DNA of 64,000 nt from JACPVF01 sp964502095 (GCA_964502095.1 CAZCUF010000008.1:62001-126000), one strand, 5' to 3'; numbered from the stretch's first letter, positions 34,522 through 43,299 are shown. The notes: generated by a model not told the origin, from the sequence alone. Numbers and translations: made by a program.

Positions 34522-35457
34522 ATGAAAGCGATCGTAGCAAGCCAATACGGTGGTCCCGAAGTACTTCAACTCAAAGAGATCGAGAAGCCGACCCCGAAAG
34601 ACAATGAGGTTTTGATCAAGGTTCACGCAACCACAGTCACCGCTGCGGATTTTCGAATGCGGAGTTTTACCGTCCCCGCCCCATTGTGGATTCCCGCTCG
34701 CATCGCGTTGGGCATCACAAAACCAAAGCAACCGGTCTTCGGCGCTGAACTTGCGGGGATCGTGGAAGCAGTCGGCAAAGATGTGACCCGCTTCAAGGCT
34801 GGCGATCAGGTTTTCGCCTCGACTCTCACCGAGAATTTTGGCGGGTATGCCGAATATAAATCCTTCCCTGAAAAAGGGATAGTGGCGATCAAACCAGCCA
34901 ACGTCACCTATGATGAAGCGGCAGCCTTTCCAATCGGCGCGACGACAGCATTACGTTTACTCCGAAAAGCAAATACGCTGGCAGGCGCGCGCGGGCAGAA
35001 AGTTCTGATCTACGGCGCATCTGGAAGTGTCGGCACGTATGCCGTCCAATTGGCAAAATATTTCGGCGCAGAAGTGACCGGGGTTTGCAGCGCTTCCAAT
35101 TTGGAGATGGTGAAATCGCTGGGCGCCGATCATGTCATTGATTACACAAAAGCGGATTTCACAGTAATGAAAGAGCGGTACGACGTGATCTTTGACACGG
35201 TGGCGAAGTTTCCGAAATCTCAATATTCGAAAGTTCTCGCGCCGAACGGAACCTATGTGTCGGTGGCAAAATTGGACACAAAAGAAAACATGGACAACCT
35301 GATCTTCATCAAGGAATTGATCGAGAAGGACAAAATCAAAGCGGTCATAGATCGATGCTATCCGTTGGACGATATGGTTGAGGCGCACCGCTACGTTGAC
35401 ACAGGGCGCAAAAAAGGGAATGTCGTGATCAAAGTGAGGCGCGATGATGGCGGATGA
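34522..35457 (+). CDS. NAD(P)H:quinone oxidoreductase / zinc-free alcohol dehydrogenase-like
   Basis: The 311-residue medium-chain dehydrogenase has the GroES-like N-terminal domain (about 1-120, with GAELAGIVEAVG near 72-83). The Rossmann nucleotide site is YGASGSVGTYAVQLA near 166-180. The cysteine and histidine ligands of catalytic zinc are absent, which points to the quinone/enone reductase branch using NADPH. Its stop overlaps the start of the small conserved protein by 14 nt, implying coupling. AAGGAG lies upstream. Confidence 0.9.
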   Translation: MKAIVASQYGGPEVLQLKEIEKPTPKDNEVLIKVHATTVTAADFRMRSFTVPAPLWIPARIALGITKPKQPVFGAELAGIVEAVGKDVTRFKAGDQVFASTLTENFGGYAEYKSFPEKGIVAIKPANVTYDEAAAFPIGATTALRLLRKANTLAGARGQKVLIYGASGSVGTYAVQLAKYFGAEVTGVCSASNLEMVKSLGADHVIDYTKADFTVMKERYDVIFDTVAKFPKSQYSKVLAPNGTYVSVAKLDTKENMDNLIFIKELIEKDKIKAVIDRCYPLDDMVEAHRYVDTGRKKGNVVIKVRRDDGG

Positions 35458-35758
35458 ACAAAGACCAAACCCCAATATGAAGCAACTAATGGTCTACCAG
35501 ATCAGGATCAAAGGGCATCTGGGTCAACAACGGATGGACTGGTTCGATGGATTGACCATCACGCTGCAAGAAGATGGCAATACGCTCTTGAGTGGACCCG
35601 TGATAGATCAATCTGCGTTGCATGGCATCCTGAAAAAAATACGCGACATGGGAATGCCATTGCTGGCTGTAAATCAGATTGCACCCAAATATGTAGAGAT
35701 GAAAATATCGACCGATTCAGTTAAGAAAAATCGTTCAAAAAGGAGAAAAAAACGATGA
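35444..35758 (+). CDS. Small conserved protein, paralogue of 25757-25978
   Basis: The 104-residue protein has the YQIRIKGHL-WFDGL...GPVIDQSALHGILKKIRDMGMPLLAV core shared with the 73-residue protein at 25757-25978, plus a Lys/Arg-rich tail. The start could be 35444, 35447 or a later ATG at 35477. The first is supported by a GAGG just upstream inside the overlapping gene. Its last codons overlap the ATG of the hydrolase gene. Function is unknown, and the repeated linkage to MalT-type regulators hints at a regulatory or stress role. Confidence 0.72.
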   Translation: MMADEQRPNPNMKQLMVYQIRIKGHLGQQRMDWFDGLTITLQEDGNTLLSGPVIDQSALHGILKKIRDMGMPLLAVNQIAPKYVEMKISTDSVKKNRSKRRKKR

Positions 35759-36777
35759 AATGGATTGTCTGGATAATCATTATTGTCTTAATACTGGCTT
35801 ATGGACTCGCGCGCTATGCCATGTCCACAGCGTTAACAGCCGAGAACCCCGTGGGATTCGAAATAGTTCAAATAGCCGACACGGACGGTCGTTCCTTTTC
35901 CGCCGGCGTGTGGTATCCAACACAGGTACGACCTAAGCCAACGACGATGTTGAGTATCATCCTGATGGATGTGGCTCGCAACGCCCCTATTTCAGGACAC
36001 GACTTGCCTTTGGTAATCATCTCACATGGAAATGGTGGCGGATCTGCAAGTCATGCAGACCTGGCGCTTGCGCTTGCAAGCGCTGGTTACATAGTCGTGG
36101 CGCCCATGCATCGCGGCGATAACTATGCCGATCAAAGCGCTATGAGTTCCGCCGATTGGCTGCCTCAGCGCAACAGGGAGATCCATACAACGATTGATTT
36201 CATGCTCGAAAATTGGCAATATCATGACCGTATCGATCCGGAACGCATTGGCGCTTATGGTTTGTCGGCAGGAGGATTTACGATACTGACTGCCGTTGGC
36301 GGTCAGCCCGATCTTCGCATGATATCGAGATATTGCGCCGAGTCGCCTGAGTTCGTTTGCGATCTACTGCATTCTATCAATTCACCCTACTTGAATAGCG
36401 ATACGCCAACGATGGAAGGTGCTTTTTTGCCCGACTCGAGAATTAAGGCGGCGGTCGTGGCTGCGCCAGGATTGGGATTCACTTTGGCTCCAAATGGGCT
36501 TGATAATGTAAATGTGCCGATTCAGCTTTGGAGCGCCGACAACGATGTCAACGTTCCGTACGCCACAAACACCAAATTGGTTCGCGAAGCGCTTGGCTCC
36601 TGGGTTGAATTTCACTCCGTTCCCGGCGCAAGTCATCTTTCGTTTCTCACGCCCTGTAGTTTTCTCGCGCCTTCTGCGATCTGCTCCGACGAGGGGCAGT
36701 TCGACAGGGAGGTTTTTCATACTGAGATGAATGCCAGCATAATCAAATTCTTTGAAGAAAAAATGAAACAACCATAA
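35755..36777 (+). CDS. Alpha/beta hydrolase (dienelactone-hydrolase-like), membrane anchored
   Basis: The 340-residue protein has an N-terminal hydrophobic anchor (about 3-20). An alpha/beta-hydrolase fold follows: oxyanion-type SHGNGGG near 91-97, nucleophile elbow GAYGLSAGGF near 165-174 with GxSxG, and a candidate catalytic His in GASHLSF near 292-298. It resembles acetylhydrolase or dienelactone hydrolase-like esterases, but the substrate is unknown. AAGGAG precedes the ATG, which overlaps the previous gene by 4 nt. Confidence 0.87.
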   Translation: MKWIVWIIIIVLILAYGLARYAMSTALTAENPVGFEIVQIADTDGRSFSAGVWYPTQVRPKPTTMLSIILMDVARNAPISGHDLPLVIISHGNGGGSASHADLALALASAGYIVVAPMHRGDNYADQSAMSSADWLPQRNREIHTTIDFMLENWQYHDRIDPERIGAYGLSAGGFTILTAVGGQPDLRMISRYCAESPEFVCDLLHSINSPYLNSDTPTMEGAFLPDSRIKAAVVAAPGLGFTLAPNGLDNVNVPIQLWSADNDVNVPYATNTKLVREALGSWVEFHSVPGASHLSFLTPCSFLAPSAICSDEGQFDREVFHTEMNASIIKFFEEKMKQP

Positions 36778-36826
36778 AACACAATTCCTTTTCGGGATTC
36801 GACTTCAAAAACAAACAGGATAGTTT

Positions 36827-37648
36827 ATGACCTTCAATCCGTTTCTAAATTCTGACCGGCAACTTCGCAATGGCTGGTGGATCGCGATCTTCTTTCTTGT
36901 GATTGCCACAGTCCTGACGCCTGCCTTGCTCATAGCGCAGGAGAATAACAAGGAAGTCTCCATTGGGTTGCAAGCTGTCATCATTACGCTTGCATCTGTA
37001 GTTTGCCAGCTATTGCGAAGAAAACCATTGACTGAGATGTTGGGAAAGTTTGATAAACGGTGGCTCAAGGAACTTGGCGTGGGCGGCTTGATCGGCTCTA
37101 CGCTTATGCTGATCCCCGCGCTGATTCTGGGAATCTTTGGCTGGGTCCACTGGCAGTGGAATCCCGAGGGCATTTCGATCCTCATGCCGAGTTTGTTGCT
37201 CTTTGCCGGGGTTGCAATTGCAGAGGAACTTCTGTTTCGAGGATTTGTTTTTCAACGCCTAATCTCTGGGTTAGGTCAATGGCCAGCCCAATTGATAATC
37301 GCTGCTTATTTTCTCCTTACACACTTGAACAACCCAGGTATGACCGGAAGTGTTAGGGTCATGGCGAGCATTAACATTTTCCTTGCATCGATCTTATTTG
37401 GTCTGGCATTTATCCAGACCAAAAGCCTGGCAATGCCTCTCGGACTGCATTGGATGGCGAACTGGGTACAAGGCGGTATCCTTGGCTTTGGCGTAAGTGG
37501 GACAGAACAATCAGGTTTATTAATACCTGTCTTTGGAGATACACCTGTATGGCTAAGCGGCGGTCAGTTTGGACTCGAAGCCAGTCTGCCTGGTTTGATT
37601 TGCATTGTGGTCACTTTATTTCTGTTCTACACTAGAAAGCAAAACTAA
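36827..37648 (+). CDS. CPBP-family intramembrane metalloprotease
   Basis: The 273-residue protein has about seven to eight membrane helices and the CPBP/Rce1 motifs. These are EELLFRGFVFQRL near residues 130-142 (the catalytic EExxxR), a TM segment with THLNN near 165-169, and LHWMANW near 206-212. Such proteins cleave or bind hydrophobic peptides in the membrane. It is the next-to-last gene of the run downstream of regulator 2, 1 nt before the DUF2938 gene. Confidence 0.88.
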   Translation: MTFNPFLNSDRQLRNGWWIAIFFLVIATVLTPALLIAQENNKEVSIGLQAVIITLASVVCQLLRRKPLTEMLGKFDKRWLKELGVGGLIGSTLMLIPALILGIFGWVHWQWNPEGISILMPSLLLFAGVAIAEELLFRGFVFQRLISGLGQWPAQLIIAAYFLLTHLNNPGMTGSVRVMASINIFLASILFGLAFIQTKSLAMPLGLHWMANWVQGGILGFGVSGTEQSGLLIPVFGDTPVWLSGGQFGLEASLPGLICIVVTLFLFYTRKQN

Positions 37649-37649
37649 G

Positions 37650-38147
37650 ATGAATAATTCAATTCTCTACTTCTTAGGTCCCATCTTTATTGGGATTGGC
37701 GCCACATTGACTTTCGATCTTTGGGGATTATTTCTCCATCATGCCTTCAAGATCGCTCCATCAAACTTTTGCCTCGTTGGGCGTTGGATTCTGTACATAC
37801 CAGCGGGGCTTTTCCGACATGCCAACATTGGCTCTGTCCCGCAAAAAAGCGCAGAATGTACAGTGGGATGGATTACCCATTACATGATTGGCATTGCATT
37901 CGCCGCTACGTTTATAGCATTAACAGGAACCAGGTGGATTGAGCATCCCACACTGATCCCCGCGCTCGTATTTGGATCTATTACCGTCTCAGCACCACTC
38001 CTCATCATGCAGCCTGCGTTTGGACTTGGAGTTGCAGCAGCAAAAACACCCAGTCCAAAACAGGCACGGCTCCGCAGTTTAATGAATCACATTGTATTTG
38101 GTTTTGGCATTTACTTATGTGGACTGGTGGTTAGATGCTTGTTGTAG
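37650..38147 (+). CDS. DUF2938-family membrane protein
   Basis: The 165-residue protein has four to five helices and strong family signatures: IGIGATLTFDLWGL near 10-23, VGRWILYIPAGLFRH near 39-53, GWITHYMIGIAFA near 71-83, IMQPAFGLGVAAAKTPSP near 117-134 and HIVFGFGIYL near 145-154. Function is unknown. The ATG at 37650 immediately follows the CPBP stop. A decayed comM fragment begins about 100 nt downstream. Confidence 0.85.
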   Translation: MNNSILYFLGPIFIGIGATLTFDLWGLFLHHAFKIAPSNFCLVGRWILYIPAGLFRHANIGSVPQKSAECTVGWITHYMIGIAFAATFIALTGTRWIEHPTLIPALVFGSITVSAPLLIMQPAFGLGVAAAKTPSPKQARLRSLMNHIVFGFGIYLCGLVVRCLL

Positions 38148-38248
38148 GAAGTTTTTCAACGAGGCAGGCTTCTAGAAAAGTAAAGCTGTTCTTTTCGTAT
38201 TAGTCACTGACTTCATTGCACAGGAGAATTGCGTCCGATTGTGTACAC

Positions 38249-38758
38249 CCCCGCCCATTTGGCAATTTTGGTGATACACAAAAAGCCTGTACGTGTGCTC
38301 CCGCTGTCGTTACCAAATATCAGAAACGAATATCGGGACCGTTGCTAGATCGCATTGATATTCACATTGAAATGCCACGAGTTGATTATGAAAAACTCAG
38401 CGGCGATAGGTTAGGGGAAACTTCCGAAACCATTCGTAAACGTGTCCAAGCCGTGCGTGATATTCAACAAAAGCGGTTTTCAAATAGCAACTCGGACATT
38501 ATTTGTAACGCCGATATGCGCGTGGGAGAGATACGCCAGTTTTGCCAGTTGCAGGATGAAGGTCAGAGCCTGATACGCGCGGCGATGAGCCAGATGAACC
38601 TCTCGGCGCGCGCGTATCATCGTATTTTGAAGTTATCGCGCACGATTGCCGATCTCGCGGGAAGTGAAGAGATTCAATCCGCGCATTTGGCGGCACTTCC
38701 AGTGTGCTTCGCGAAGGCGCTGCAATACCGTCCCAAGTTGATGCACAGCACGATGTGA
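38249..38758 (+). pseudogene. comM: comM 3' remnant 2
   Basis: The frame encodes only the C-terminal third of ComM, starting at the PCPFGNFGD segment, the same point at which remnant 1 starts. It continues with CTCAPAVVTKYQKRISGPLLDRIDIHIE to the end. It is open, but upstream ATPase motifs are missing. A short insertion near 38695-38718 adds AALPVCFAK before ALQYRPKL, and remnant 3 carries the same insertion. This supports common descent of copies 2 and 3. Confidence 0.85.
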
Positions 38759-38807
38759 TGGGAACGGGGTGATGGGGCGGCTTTTCCCTCACAAATAGTC
38801 ATTCAAC

Positions 38808-39110
38808 TCAGTCAACCACGATCACTTCATACACCGCCGCTGTGGATTCAAACGCCAACAGCGACTCGCGCTCGTCGCGGTGGGATTCAGACTCCAGTTG
38901 TGGATCGGCGAAAGATTCGATTGCGTCGCGCGACTCCCAAAACGAAAGCAGGACCAGGCTGGTAAATTCGCCCTGCACCTGTTGCAAAACCCACACGTCG
39001 CGGCATCCGCGCGCAGCGCGATAGGCGGGGATCACCCGTTCACTCACATAGTGAAAATATTTTTCGACGATGGAGGTGCGGGCGATCCCGCGCCAAATTC
39101 GCGCAAGCAT
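38808..39110 (-). CDS. Antibiotic biosynthesis monooxygenase (ABM)-domain protein
   Basis: The 100-residue dimeric alpha-beta barrel protein shows the ABM pattern: YFHYVSERVIPAYRAARGCRDVWVL near residues 18-42, then LVLLSFWESRDAIESFAD near 52-69. Such small proteins may be quinol or heme-related monooxygenases or stress proteins. It is 9 nt downstream of the membrane protein gene 39120-39638 and probably forms a two-gene operon with it. Confidence 0.85.
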   Translation of the reverse strand: MLARIWRGIARTSIVEKYFHYVSERVIPAYRAARGCRDVWVLQQVQGEFTSLVLLSFWESRDAIESFADPQLESESHRDERESLLAFESTAAVYEVIVVD

Positions 39111-39119
39111 TGGATGGCT

Positions 39120-39638
39120 CTACAGATACCGCGCGACAGCCATTCCCAGCATGGCAACCACGAGCAGGACAAAATCGAACCGATACGCTTTCATCAACGA
39201 CGACTGTAAGCGGTTCATCTCCTGGACTTGAGACTGATTCGGCTGCGCGGACTCCATCTCCGCCCCGAGTTTTGCGATGCGTTCCTGCATCCTGCCGAAG
39301 ACCGCCACTCCCATCGCGTACGAGGCGAGCGCCGCCACTCCGCCGACGGTGAACGCGAAACCCGCGCCCGTCCTCCAGATGAAACTGATCCCGCCCGCGA
39401 AGAAGCGCGCATACAGCAACGCGCCCGAAAGCACGGTGACTGTGGTGACGAGTCCCATCATCGCGCCGAATTTCGGACCGAGCGTCTGCAGGAATTTCTG
39501 TCCCGCAGGATGAAGCGAACGCGCGACGGGGATGAGTAACAGCAGGTAGAGCGTCGCGCTCCCCACCCACATGATCCCCCCGCCGATGTGTAACACGCGC
39601 AGGATGAGGATGACATAGAGGTTGGATAAGATAGCCAT
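39120..39638 (-). CDS. CopD/DUF2269-like membrane protein
   Basis: The 172-residue protein has four helices with ILRVLHIGGGIMWVGSATLY near the N-terminus, whose His and the later Arg/Tyr residues resemble heme- or copper-handling membrane proteins. Assignment is tentative. It heads an operon with the ABM-domain gene. Its upstream region (39661-39732) is clearly similar to that of the SRPBCC operon (41362-41434), suggesting common control. Confidence 0.75.
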   Translation of the reverse strand: MAILSNLYVILILRVLHIGGGIMWVGSATLYLLLLIPVARSLHPAGQKFLQTLGPKFGAMMGLVTTVTVLSGALLYARFFAGGISFIWRTGAGFAFTVGGVAALASYAMGVAVFGRMQERIAKLGAEMESAQPNQSQVQEMNRLQSSLMKAYRFDFVLLVVAMLGMAVARYL

Positions 39639-39660
39639 GATTTTTCTCCTTTGGTAATTT

Positions 39661-39732
39661 TTTCGATGTTCGCATTATGGCATTCCCGTTCAATCTTTTG
39701 GTCTGGATTATCCCCACAAAAAACCGTACAGA
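39661..39732 (-). promoter_or_regulatory. Promoter region A shared with 41362-41434
   Basis: It contains a CATAAT-type -10 (39679-39674, minus), a TTCGCATTA block, GGTCTGGA and one CCGTACA (39724-39730). The same blocks occur in the same order upstream of the SRPBCC gene, so one regulator probably controls both units. Confidence 0.55.
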
Positions 39733-39748
39733 TTTTGTGCCGTGTAGT

Positions 39749-39897
39749 ATTACAGCGCAAGGGTAGCGAAGCAAGGACAAAAAGACGACCAGCGGATTTT
39801 TAACGGATAAGCGGATAGAGGCGGCCCATCCGTTTATCCGCTTTCTTTCCGCTGGTCACTGCTCGCGGCGGAAAGTTATCTGACTTTGCGCTGTAAT
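39749..39897. repeat. Hairpin element with ATTACAGCGCAA terminal inverted repeats, copy 1
   Basis: Perfect 12-bp terminal inverted repeats (39749-39760 and 39886-39897) enclose 125 nt. A second inverted pair, GACCAGCGGA/TCCGCTGGTC (39787-39796 with 39848-39857), lies inside. A 47-bp relative with identical ends is at 49632-49678. It has no coding capacity. Confidence 0.75.
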
Positions 39898-39912
39898 GGT
39901 AGTCAGCGTTCT

Positions 39913-40764
39913 CTAACGCTGGATGGAGCGAAAGGACTGTATCTGCTTCTCCTCCGTCCGCGAGAGACGTGCGGATCCCGCGACGACGGTCACGACGGTC
40001 GCGGCGAGAACTTCAAACAAAACGTAGAAGATATACGCGCCCATGTTCTCGCTCGATGCGGTGTTCGCCATCGGCATAAACACGCCGACGGTATTCGAAA
40101 CGGCGTGACACATTGCGACGATGAACAGGCTCCCTTTTGTGTTGTTGTACAACCAGGTCAGGATGATGGCAAACGCAAGAAAATGAATCACAGCCCAGCC
40201 AAAGGCGATGATATTGAAATGCGTGACGTACTTCGGCAGATGCCAGAACGCCCAGATCACGCCGAGGACCAGAGAGGCGGTCAACGCGCTGTGTTTCGCC
40301 TGCAAGCGCGGCAGGACATAACCGCGCCAGCCCATCTCTTCGCCGTTGGTGATGAGTTCCACGAGGAAGTAGGGCAGAATGAAGACGAGCAGGTTTGCCG
40401 ACTCGCCGAAGATCTGATACGCCATCGCCGCGCTGAAATCGGGCGGAGTTCGAGTCAACGCGGAGTTGAGATAAACCCCCGCGACAATGCAGAAAGGCTC
40501 GAGCAGAAGCGCCGCCAGAAACCACTTCCAGCCGACGCGCCAGAGGAAGAAACGCTTGAACAACCTCACCGCTTCATCTCTGCCGAGAGTCAGCCATGTC
40601 ATCAGCAGCGAAGCGAAGATGAATCCCCAGCCGAGCGTGATGTAGATCGGGAAGGGAACTTCAAACGGCAGGACGCCCGCATTCGACAGGTCAATTGTCC
40701 ACGTGTAGAGGAACATCAGGAGGAGACCGATGAACAGTGAATGACGATTGAGGAAGGTTTTCAT
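39913..40764 (-). CDS. CPBP-family intramembrane metalloprotease
   Basis: The 283-residue multi-pass protein has EEMGWRGYVLPRLQ near residues 141-154 (EExxxR with the RGY variant typical of CPBP) and VIWAFWHLPKY near 169-179 carrying the second conserved histidine. The ATG at 40764 follows AAAGGA and overlaps the upstream SRPBCC gene by 4 nt, so the two are coupled. Targets are unknown. A hairpin element follows its 3' end. Confidence 0.88.
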   Translation of the reverse strand: MKTFLNRHSLFIGLLLMFLYTWTIDLSNAGVLPFEVPFPIYITLGWGFIFASLLMTWLTLGRDEAVRLFKRFFLWRVGWKWFLAALLLEPFCIVAGVYLNSALTRTPPDFSAAMAYQIFGESANLLVFILPYFLVELITNGEEMGWRGYVLPRLQAKHSALTASLVLGVIWAFWHLPKYVTHFNIIAFGWAVIHFLAFAIILTWLYNNTKGSLFIVAMCHAVSNTVGVFMPMANTASSENMGAYIFYVLFEVLAATVVTVVAGSARLSRTEEKQIQSFRSIQR

Positions 40765-41351
40765 TGGATGTTTCCTTTTGAATCCAGCGAGCATCCCTTA
40801 CGTATCGTTGTGCAGCGGATCTGTTCCTGTGAGCGCAGTTCGACAGGCATACCGAGTTTCCGCTCCAGCCCTTCGCGACCCCAGCGCATGATGGTCTCGA
40901 AGTTCGCGCGGACGATGTACAGCACAAACGGAAGCGGCAGGTTCATCCACCAGCGACCAGATCGAACGTCCACATCGAAGCGGATCTCCGTCCCGCCATT
41001 GACTGAGGTGAACGTCCACTTGCAGATGCCCTCCAGGCCGCCGCTTGCACGCCCTTCAAGCAATCTTTTGCTTTCGAGCCGAATCATCTCAAGATCAAAG
41101 ACGAGGGTGTACGGAATCCAACTGCGCCATCCCTGGCGCAGCACCGTGCCGACGCCGCTCTCTTCGCCCTGGCGCACCACTTCCACCTTCTGGATGCCGC
41201 GCCACCAGTCTGTCCACGCCGAATAGTGAGCTACAATCTCCCAGACTTGCACGACGGTGGCGGGCGTCCACCAAACGGTGTGAAAATCGTAACGGGTCGT
41301 TGATTCCGCTTCATTACTTTTGGATGCAGTCCTGGTAAGCTTTGTTTGCAT
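40761..41351 (-). CDS. SRPBCC (polyketide cyclase/START-like) protein
   Basis: The 196-residue soluble protein shows the helix-grip ligand-binding fold: TVWWTPATVVQVWEIVAHYSAWTDWW near the N-terminus, and GGTEIRFDVDVRS with a long C-terminal helix (about 145-165). It likely binds a hydrophobic ligand. AAAGGA precedes the ATG. It heads an operon with a CPBP protease, under a promoter region similar to that at 39661-39732. Confidence 0.82.
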   Translation of the reverse strand: MQTKLTRTASKSNEAESTTRYDFHTVWWTPATVVQVWEIVAHYSAWTDWWRGIQKVEVVRQGEESGVGTVLRQGWRSWIPYTLVFDLEMIRLESKRLLEGRASGGLEGICKWTFTSVNGGTEIRFDVDVRSGRWWMNLPLPFVLYIVRANFETIMRWGREGLERKLGMPVELRSQEQIRCTTIRKGCSLDSKGNIQ

Positions 41352-41361
41352 GATTTTTTCC

Positions 41362-41434
41362 TTTCGTTATGCTCGCATTAAAGCATTTTCCCCATCTCGC
41401 CTGGTCAGAGTTGCCCGTACAAAAAGCCGTACAA
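41362..41434 (-). promoter_or_regulatory. Promoter region B with tandem CCGTACA
   Basis: Two direct CCGTACA copies (41415-41421 and 41427-41433), 12 bp apart, lie upstream of a TTTAAT-type -10 (41382-41377, minus). Conserved blocks match region A at 39661-39732. Confidence 0.55.
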
Positions 41435-41532
41435 AATCCCAGCGCTGCAAAATTCATTTTGCGCCGCTTGGAGGGCAAGATAAATCATGCCATTGGGGGA
41501 ACGCATAAAATCTTCACGGTTGCCGTATTTTT

Positions 41533-41589
41533 GCAGTAATACTGGAATTATTACTGCGATAATCTTCTATTCGTGGATTATCGTAGTAA
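41533..41589 (+). promoter_or_regulatory. Inverted-repeat operator of the AbiE operon
   Basis: TTACTGCGATAATC (41551-41564) and GATTATCGTAGTAA (41576-41589) form a 14-bp inverted repeat with one mismatch. A third half-site, GCAGTAAT (41533-41540), pairs with ATTACTGC at 41549-41556. They cover the promoter just before the antitoxin gene, as expected for AbiEi autoregulation. TAAAAT (41587-41592) is a likely -10, 8 nt from the ATG. Confidence 0.65.
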
Positions 41590-41600
41590 AATATACACCA

Positions 41601-42449
41601 ATGACACAACTAACTCCAACCACTTCCCAACCCCAGGGGCTCAAACTGCTCCAAGCCGCAGCGGAACGTTATGGTCCGCTATTCACGCTGGAAGAGATTC
41701 AAAGTATCGCTCAGGAGCAGGGAAGAAACCGCCGCCAGGTCGCGAACGCGGTCAGCGCGCTGGCGCGCGCGGGCTGGCTGGAGATTTTGAAGCGCGGCGT
41801 GTACCTGGTCAAGAGTCCGTTGTTTGCGGGCGAGATTCATCCGTTCGCGATCGCGGCATCACTTGTGTCGCCCTCCGCCGTCAGTCACTGGTCGGCGCTG
41901 GCGCATCATGGATTTACCGCGCAGTTGCCGCGCATGGTGCAGGTTTCGACGCCCTCGAAGGTGGTCACGCCCGAAATGCGGCAGGGACAGGCCTATCGTC
42001 CGCGCGGACGCGCAACGTGGAAGGCGGGAGGCGTGGAAGTGGAATTCATCCACGTCACGCGCGAACGCTTCTTCGGACATCAGATGATATGGGTGAATCG
42101 CTGGCGGCAATCCGCAGTCACCGATCCCGAACGAACCGCGCTCGATCTCATCGCCCGCGCCGACCTGTTTGGCGGAATGAGCGCCGCGCTCGAACTGCTT
42201 GAAGGCGCGTTGCCGCAAATCCGCGCCGAGCGATTGGTGGAGTACGCGCTTCGCTATCACGAAGGCTCGACGGTCAAGCGCCTGGGATGGGCACTGGAAC
42301 AATTCGGCGTTCCGCCAGAAAAGGTGGAACCGTTGCGCGCCCTGACCGTCAAAACGTATTATCGTCTCGATCCGCAAGGCGGGGCGGTGGGACAATCCAA
42401 CGCGCGCTGGCGCGTCGTCGAAAATTTGAAGGGCGGCTCGAATGGCTGA
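41601..42449 (+). CDS. Type IV antitoxin AbiEi-like transcriptional repressor
   Basis: The 282-residue protein has an N-terminal winged helix (about 10-70) with LEEIQSIAQEQGRNRRQVANAVSAL and GWLEILKRGVYLV. The AbiEi core with HPFAIAASLVSPSAVSHWSALAHHG near 85-109 follows. It neutralises the partner nucleotidyltransferase toxin without stable contact and represses the operon. The ATG at 41601 has no ribosome-binding site but lies 8 nt after a -10, so it may be leaderless. It overlaps the toxin gene by 8 nt. Confidence 0.9.
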   Translation: MTQLTPTTSQPQGLKLLQAAAERYGPLFTLEEIQSIAQEQGRNRRQVANAVSALARAGWLEILKRGVYLVKSPLFAGEIHPFAIAASLVSPSAVSHWSALAHHGFTAQLPRMVQVSTPSKVVTPEMRQGQAYRPRGRATWKAGGVEVEFIHVTRERFFGHQMIWVNRWRQSAVTDPERTALDLIARADLFGGMSAALELLEGALPQIRAERLVEYALRYHEGSTVKRLGWALEQFGVPPEKVEPLRALTVKTYYRLDPQGGAVGQSNARWRVVENLKGGSNG

Positions 42450-43299
42450 CGTGACAGGGATGCTTGCCAAACGCGCGCGCAAAACGGGAACGCGTCTCGA
42501 TATTCTCGAAAAGGATTACGCGCTCAGTTACCTGCTGGCGGCAATGACCGCCTCCCCCGAGCTCGGGAATCGTTTGGTATTGAAGGGCGGCACGGCGTTA
42601 CGGAAATTTTATTATCCCGATTACCGATTCTCTGAAGACCTTGATTTCTCGACTCGTCCGCCTGGGATGATTCCCGAAATCGAATCAAAAATGAATGCCG
42701 CGATCCAGGACATGAACGAACGGCTCGATGAGCGAGGTCCCTTTCACGCTCAAGTGGAGCCGCTTTTGTTGCGCGAACCCCATCCGCTCGATCAGTCGGC
42801 GTTTCTGGTGCGCGTTCAATTTCCCGCGCATCGCCAGGCGTTGTGCCGACTCAAAGTGGAGATCACGATAGACGAACCGATCCTGCTGCCGCCCGCGACC
42901 CGCCCGTTGATTCACGACTACGAGGAAACGCTTACGGTCAACGCGTCAATCTATGCGTTGGAGGAAATCGTCGCCGAGAAATTGCGCGCGCTTTTGCAAA
43001 GCCGCTCGCGGTTGAAATCGCGCGGCTGGGGCGCGAGCCGCGTGTGCCGCGATTACTATGATCTCTGGTCAATCCTCCGCCGCGAAACGATGATCGATTC
43101 GATTCCCGAACTGGTCAGGCGCAAGTGTGAAATTCGAAATCTCAATTTCAACGATCCTTCCGAGTTTCTTGCCGCGCCGCTTCGCGAGATTGCGCGAACC
43201 GAGTGGAAAGCGCAAATCCTTCCCTTCGTTCCTGATTCCCCCGCGCCCGAAACGATCCTTTCAGAGTTGGAAAATTTGATCGGACGGTTATGGAATTAA
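42442..43299 (+). CDS. AbiEii/AbiGii-type nucleotidyltransferase toxin
   Basis: The 285-residue DUF1814-type toxin carries four motifs of the family: KGGTALRKFY near residues 49-58, RFSEDLDFST near 62-71, ALEEIVAEKLRAL near 173-185 and CRDYYDLWSI near 203-212. Related toxins add nucleotides to tRNA or other targets and cause growth arrest or abort phage infection. It is translated from a start overlapping the antitoxin stop. The system sits between decayed comM copies in the accessory region. Confidence 0.92.
   Translation: MADVTGMLAKRARKTGTRLDILEKDYALSYLLAAMTASPELGNRLVLKGGTALRKFYYPDYRFSEDLDFSTRPPGMIPEIESKMNAAIQDMNERLDERGPFHAQVEPLLLREPHPLDQSAFLVRVQFPAHRQALCRLKVEITIDEPILLPPATRPLIHDYEETLTVNASIYALEEIVAEKLRALLQSRSRLKSRGWGASRVCRDYYDLWSILRRETMIDSIPELVRRKCEIRNLNFNDPSEFLAAPLREIARTEWKAQILPFVPDSPAPETILSELENLIGRLWN

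Noticed and set aside
38249..38758. Functional short ComM protein
   Set aside because: The frame is open but starts mid-domain without ATPase motifs and matches the truncation point of another decayed copy.
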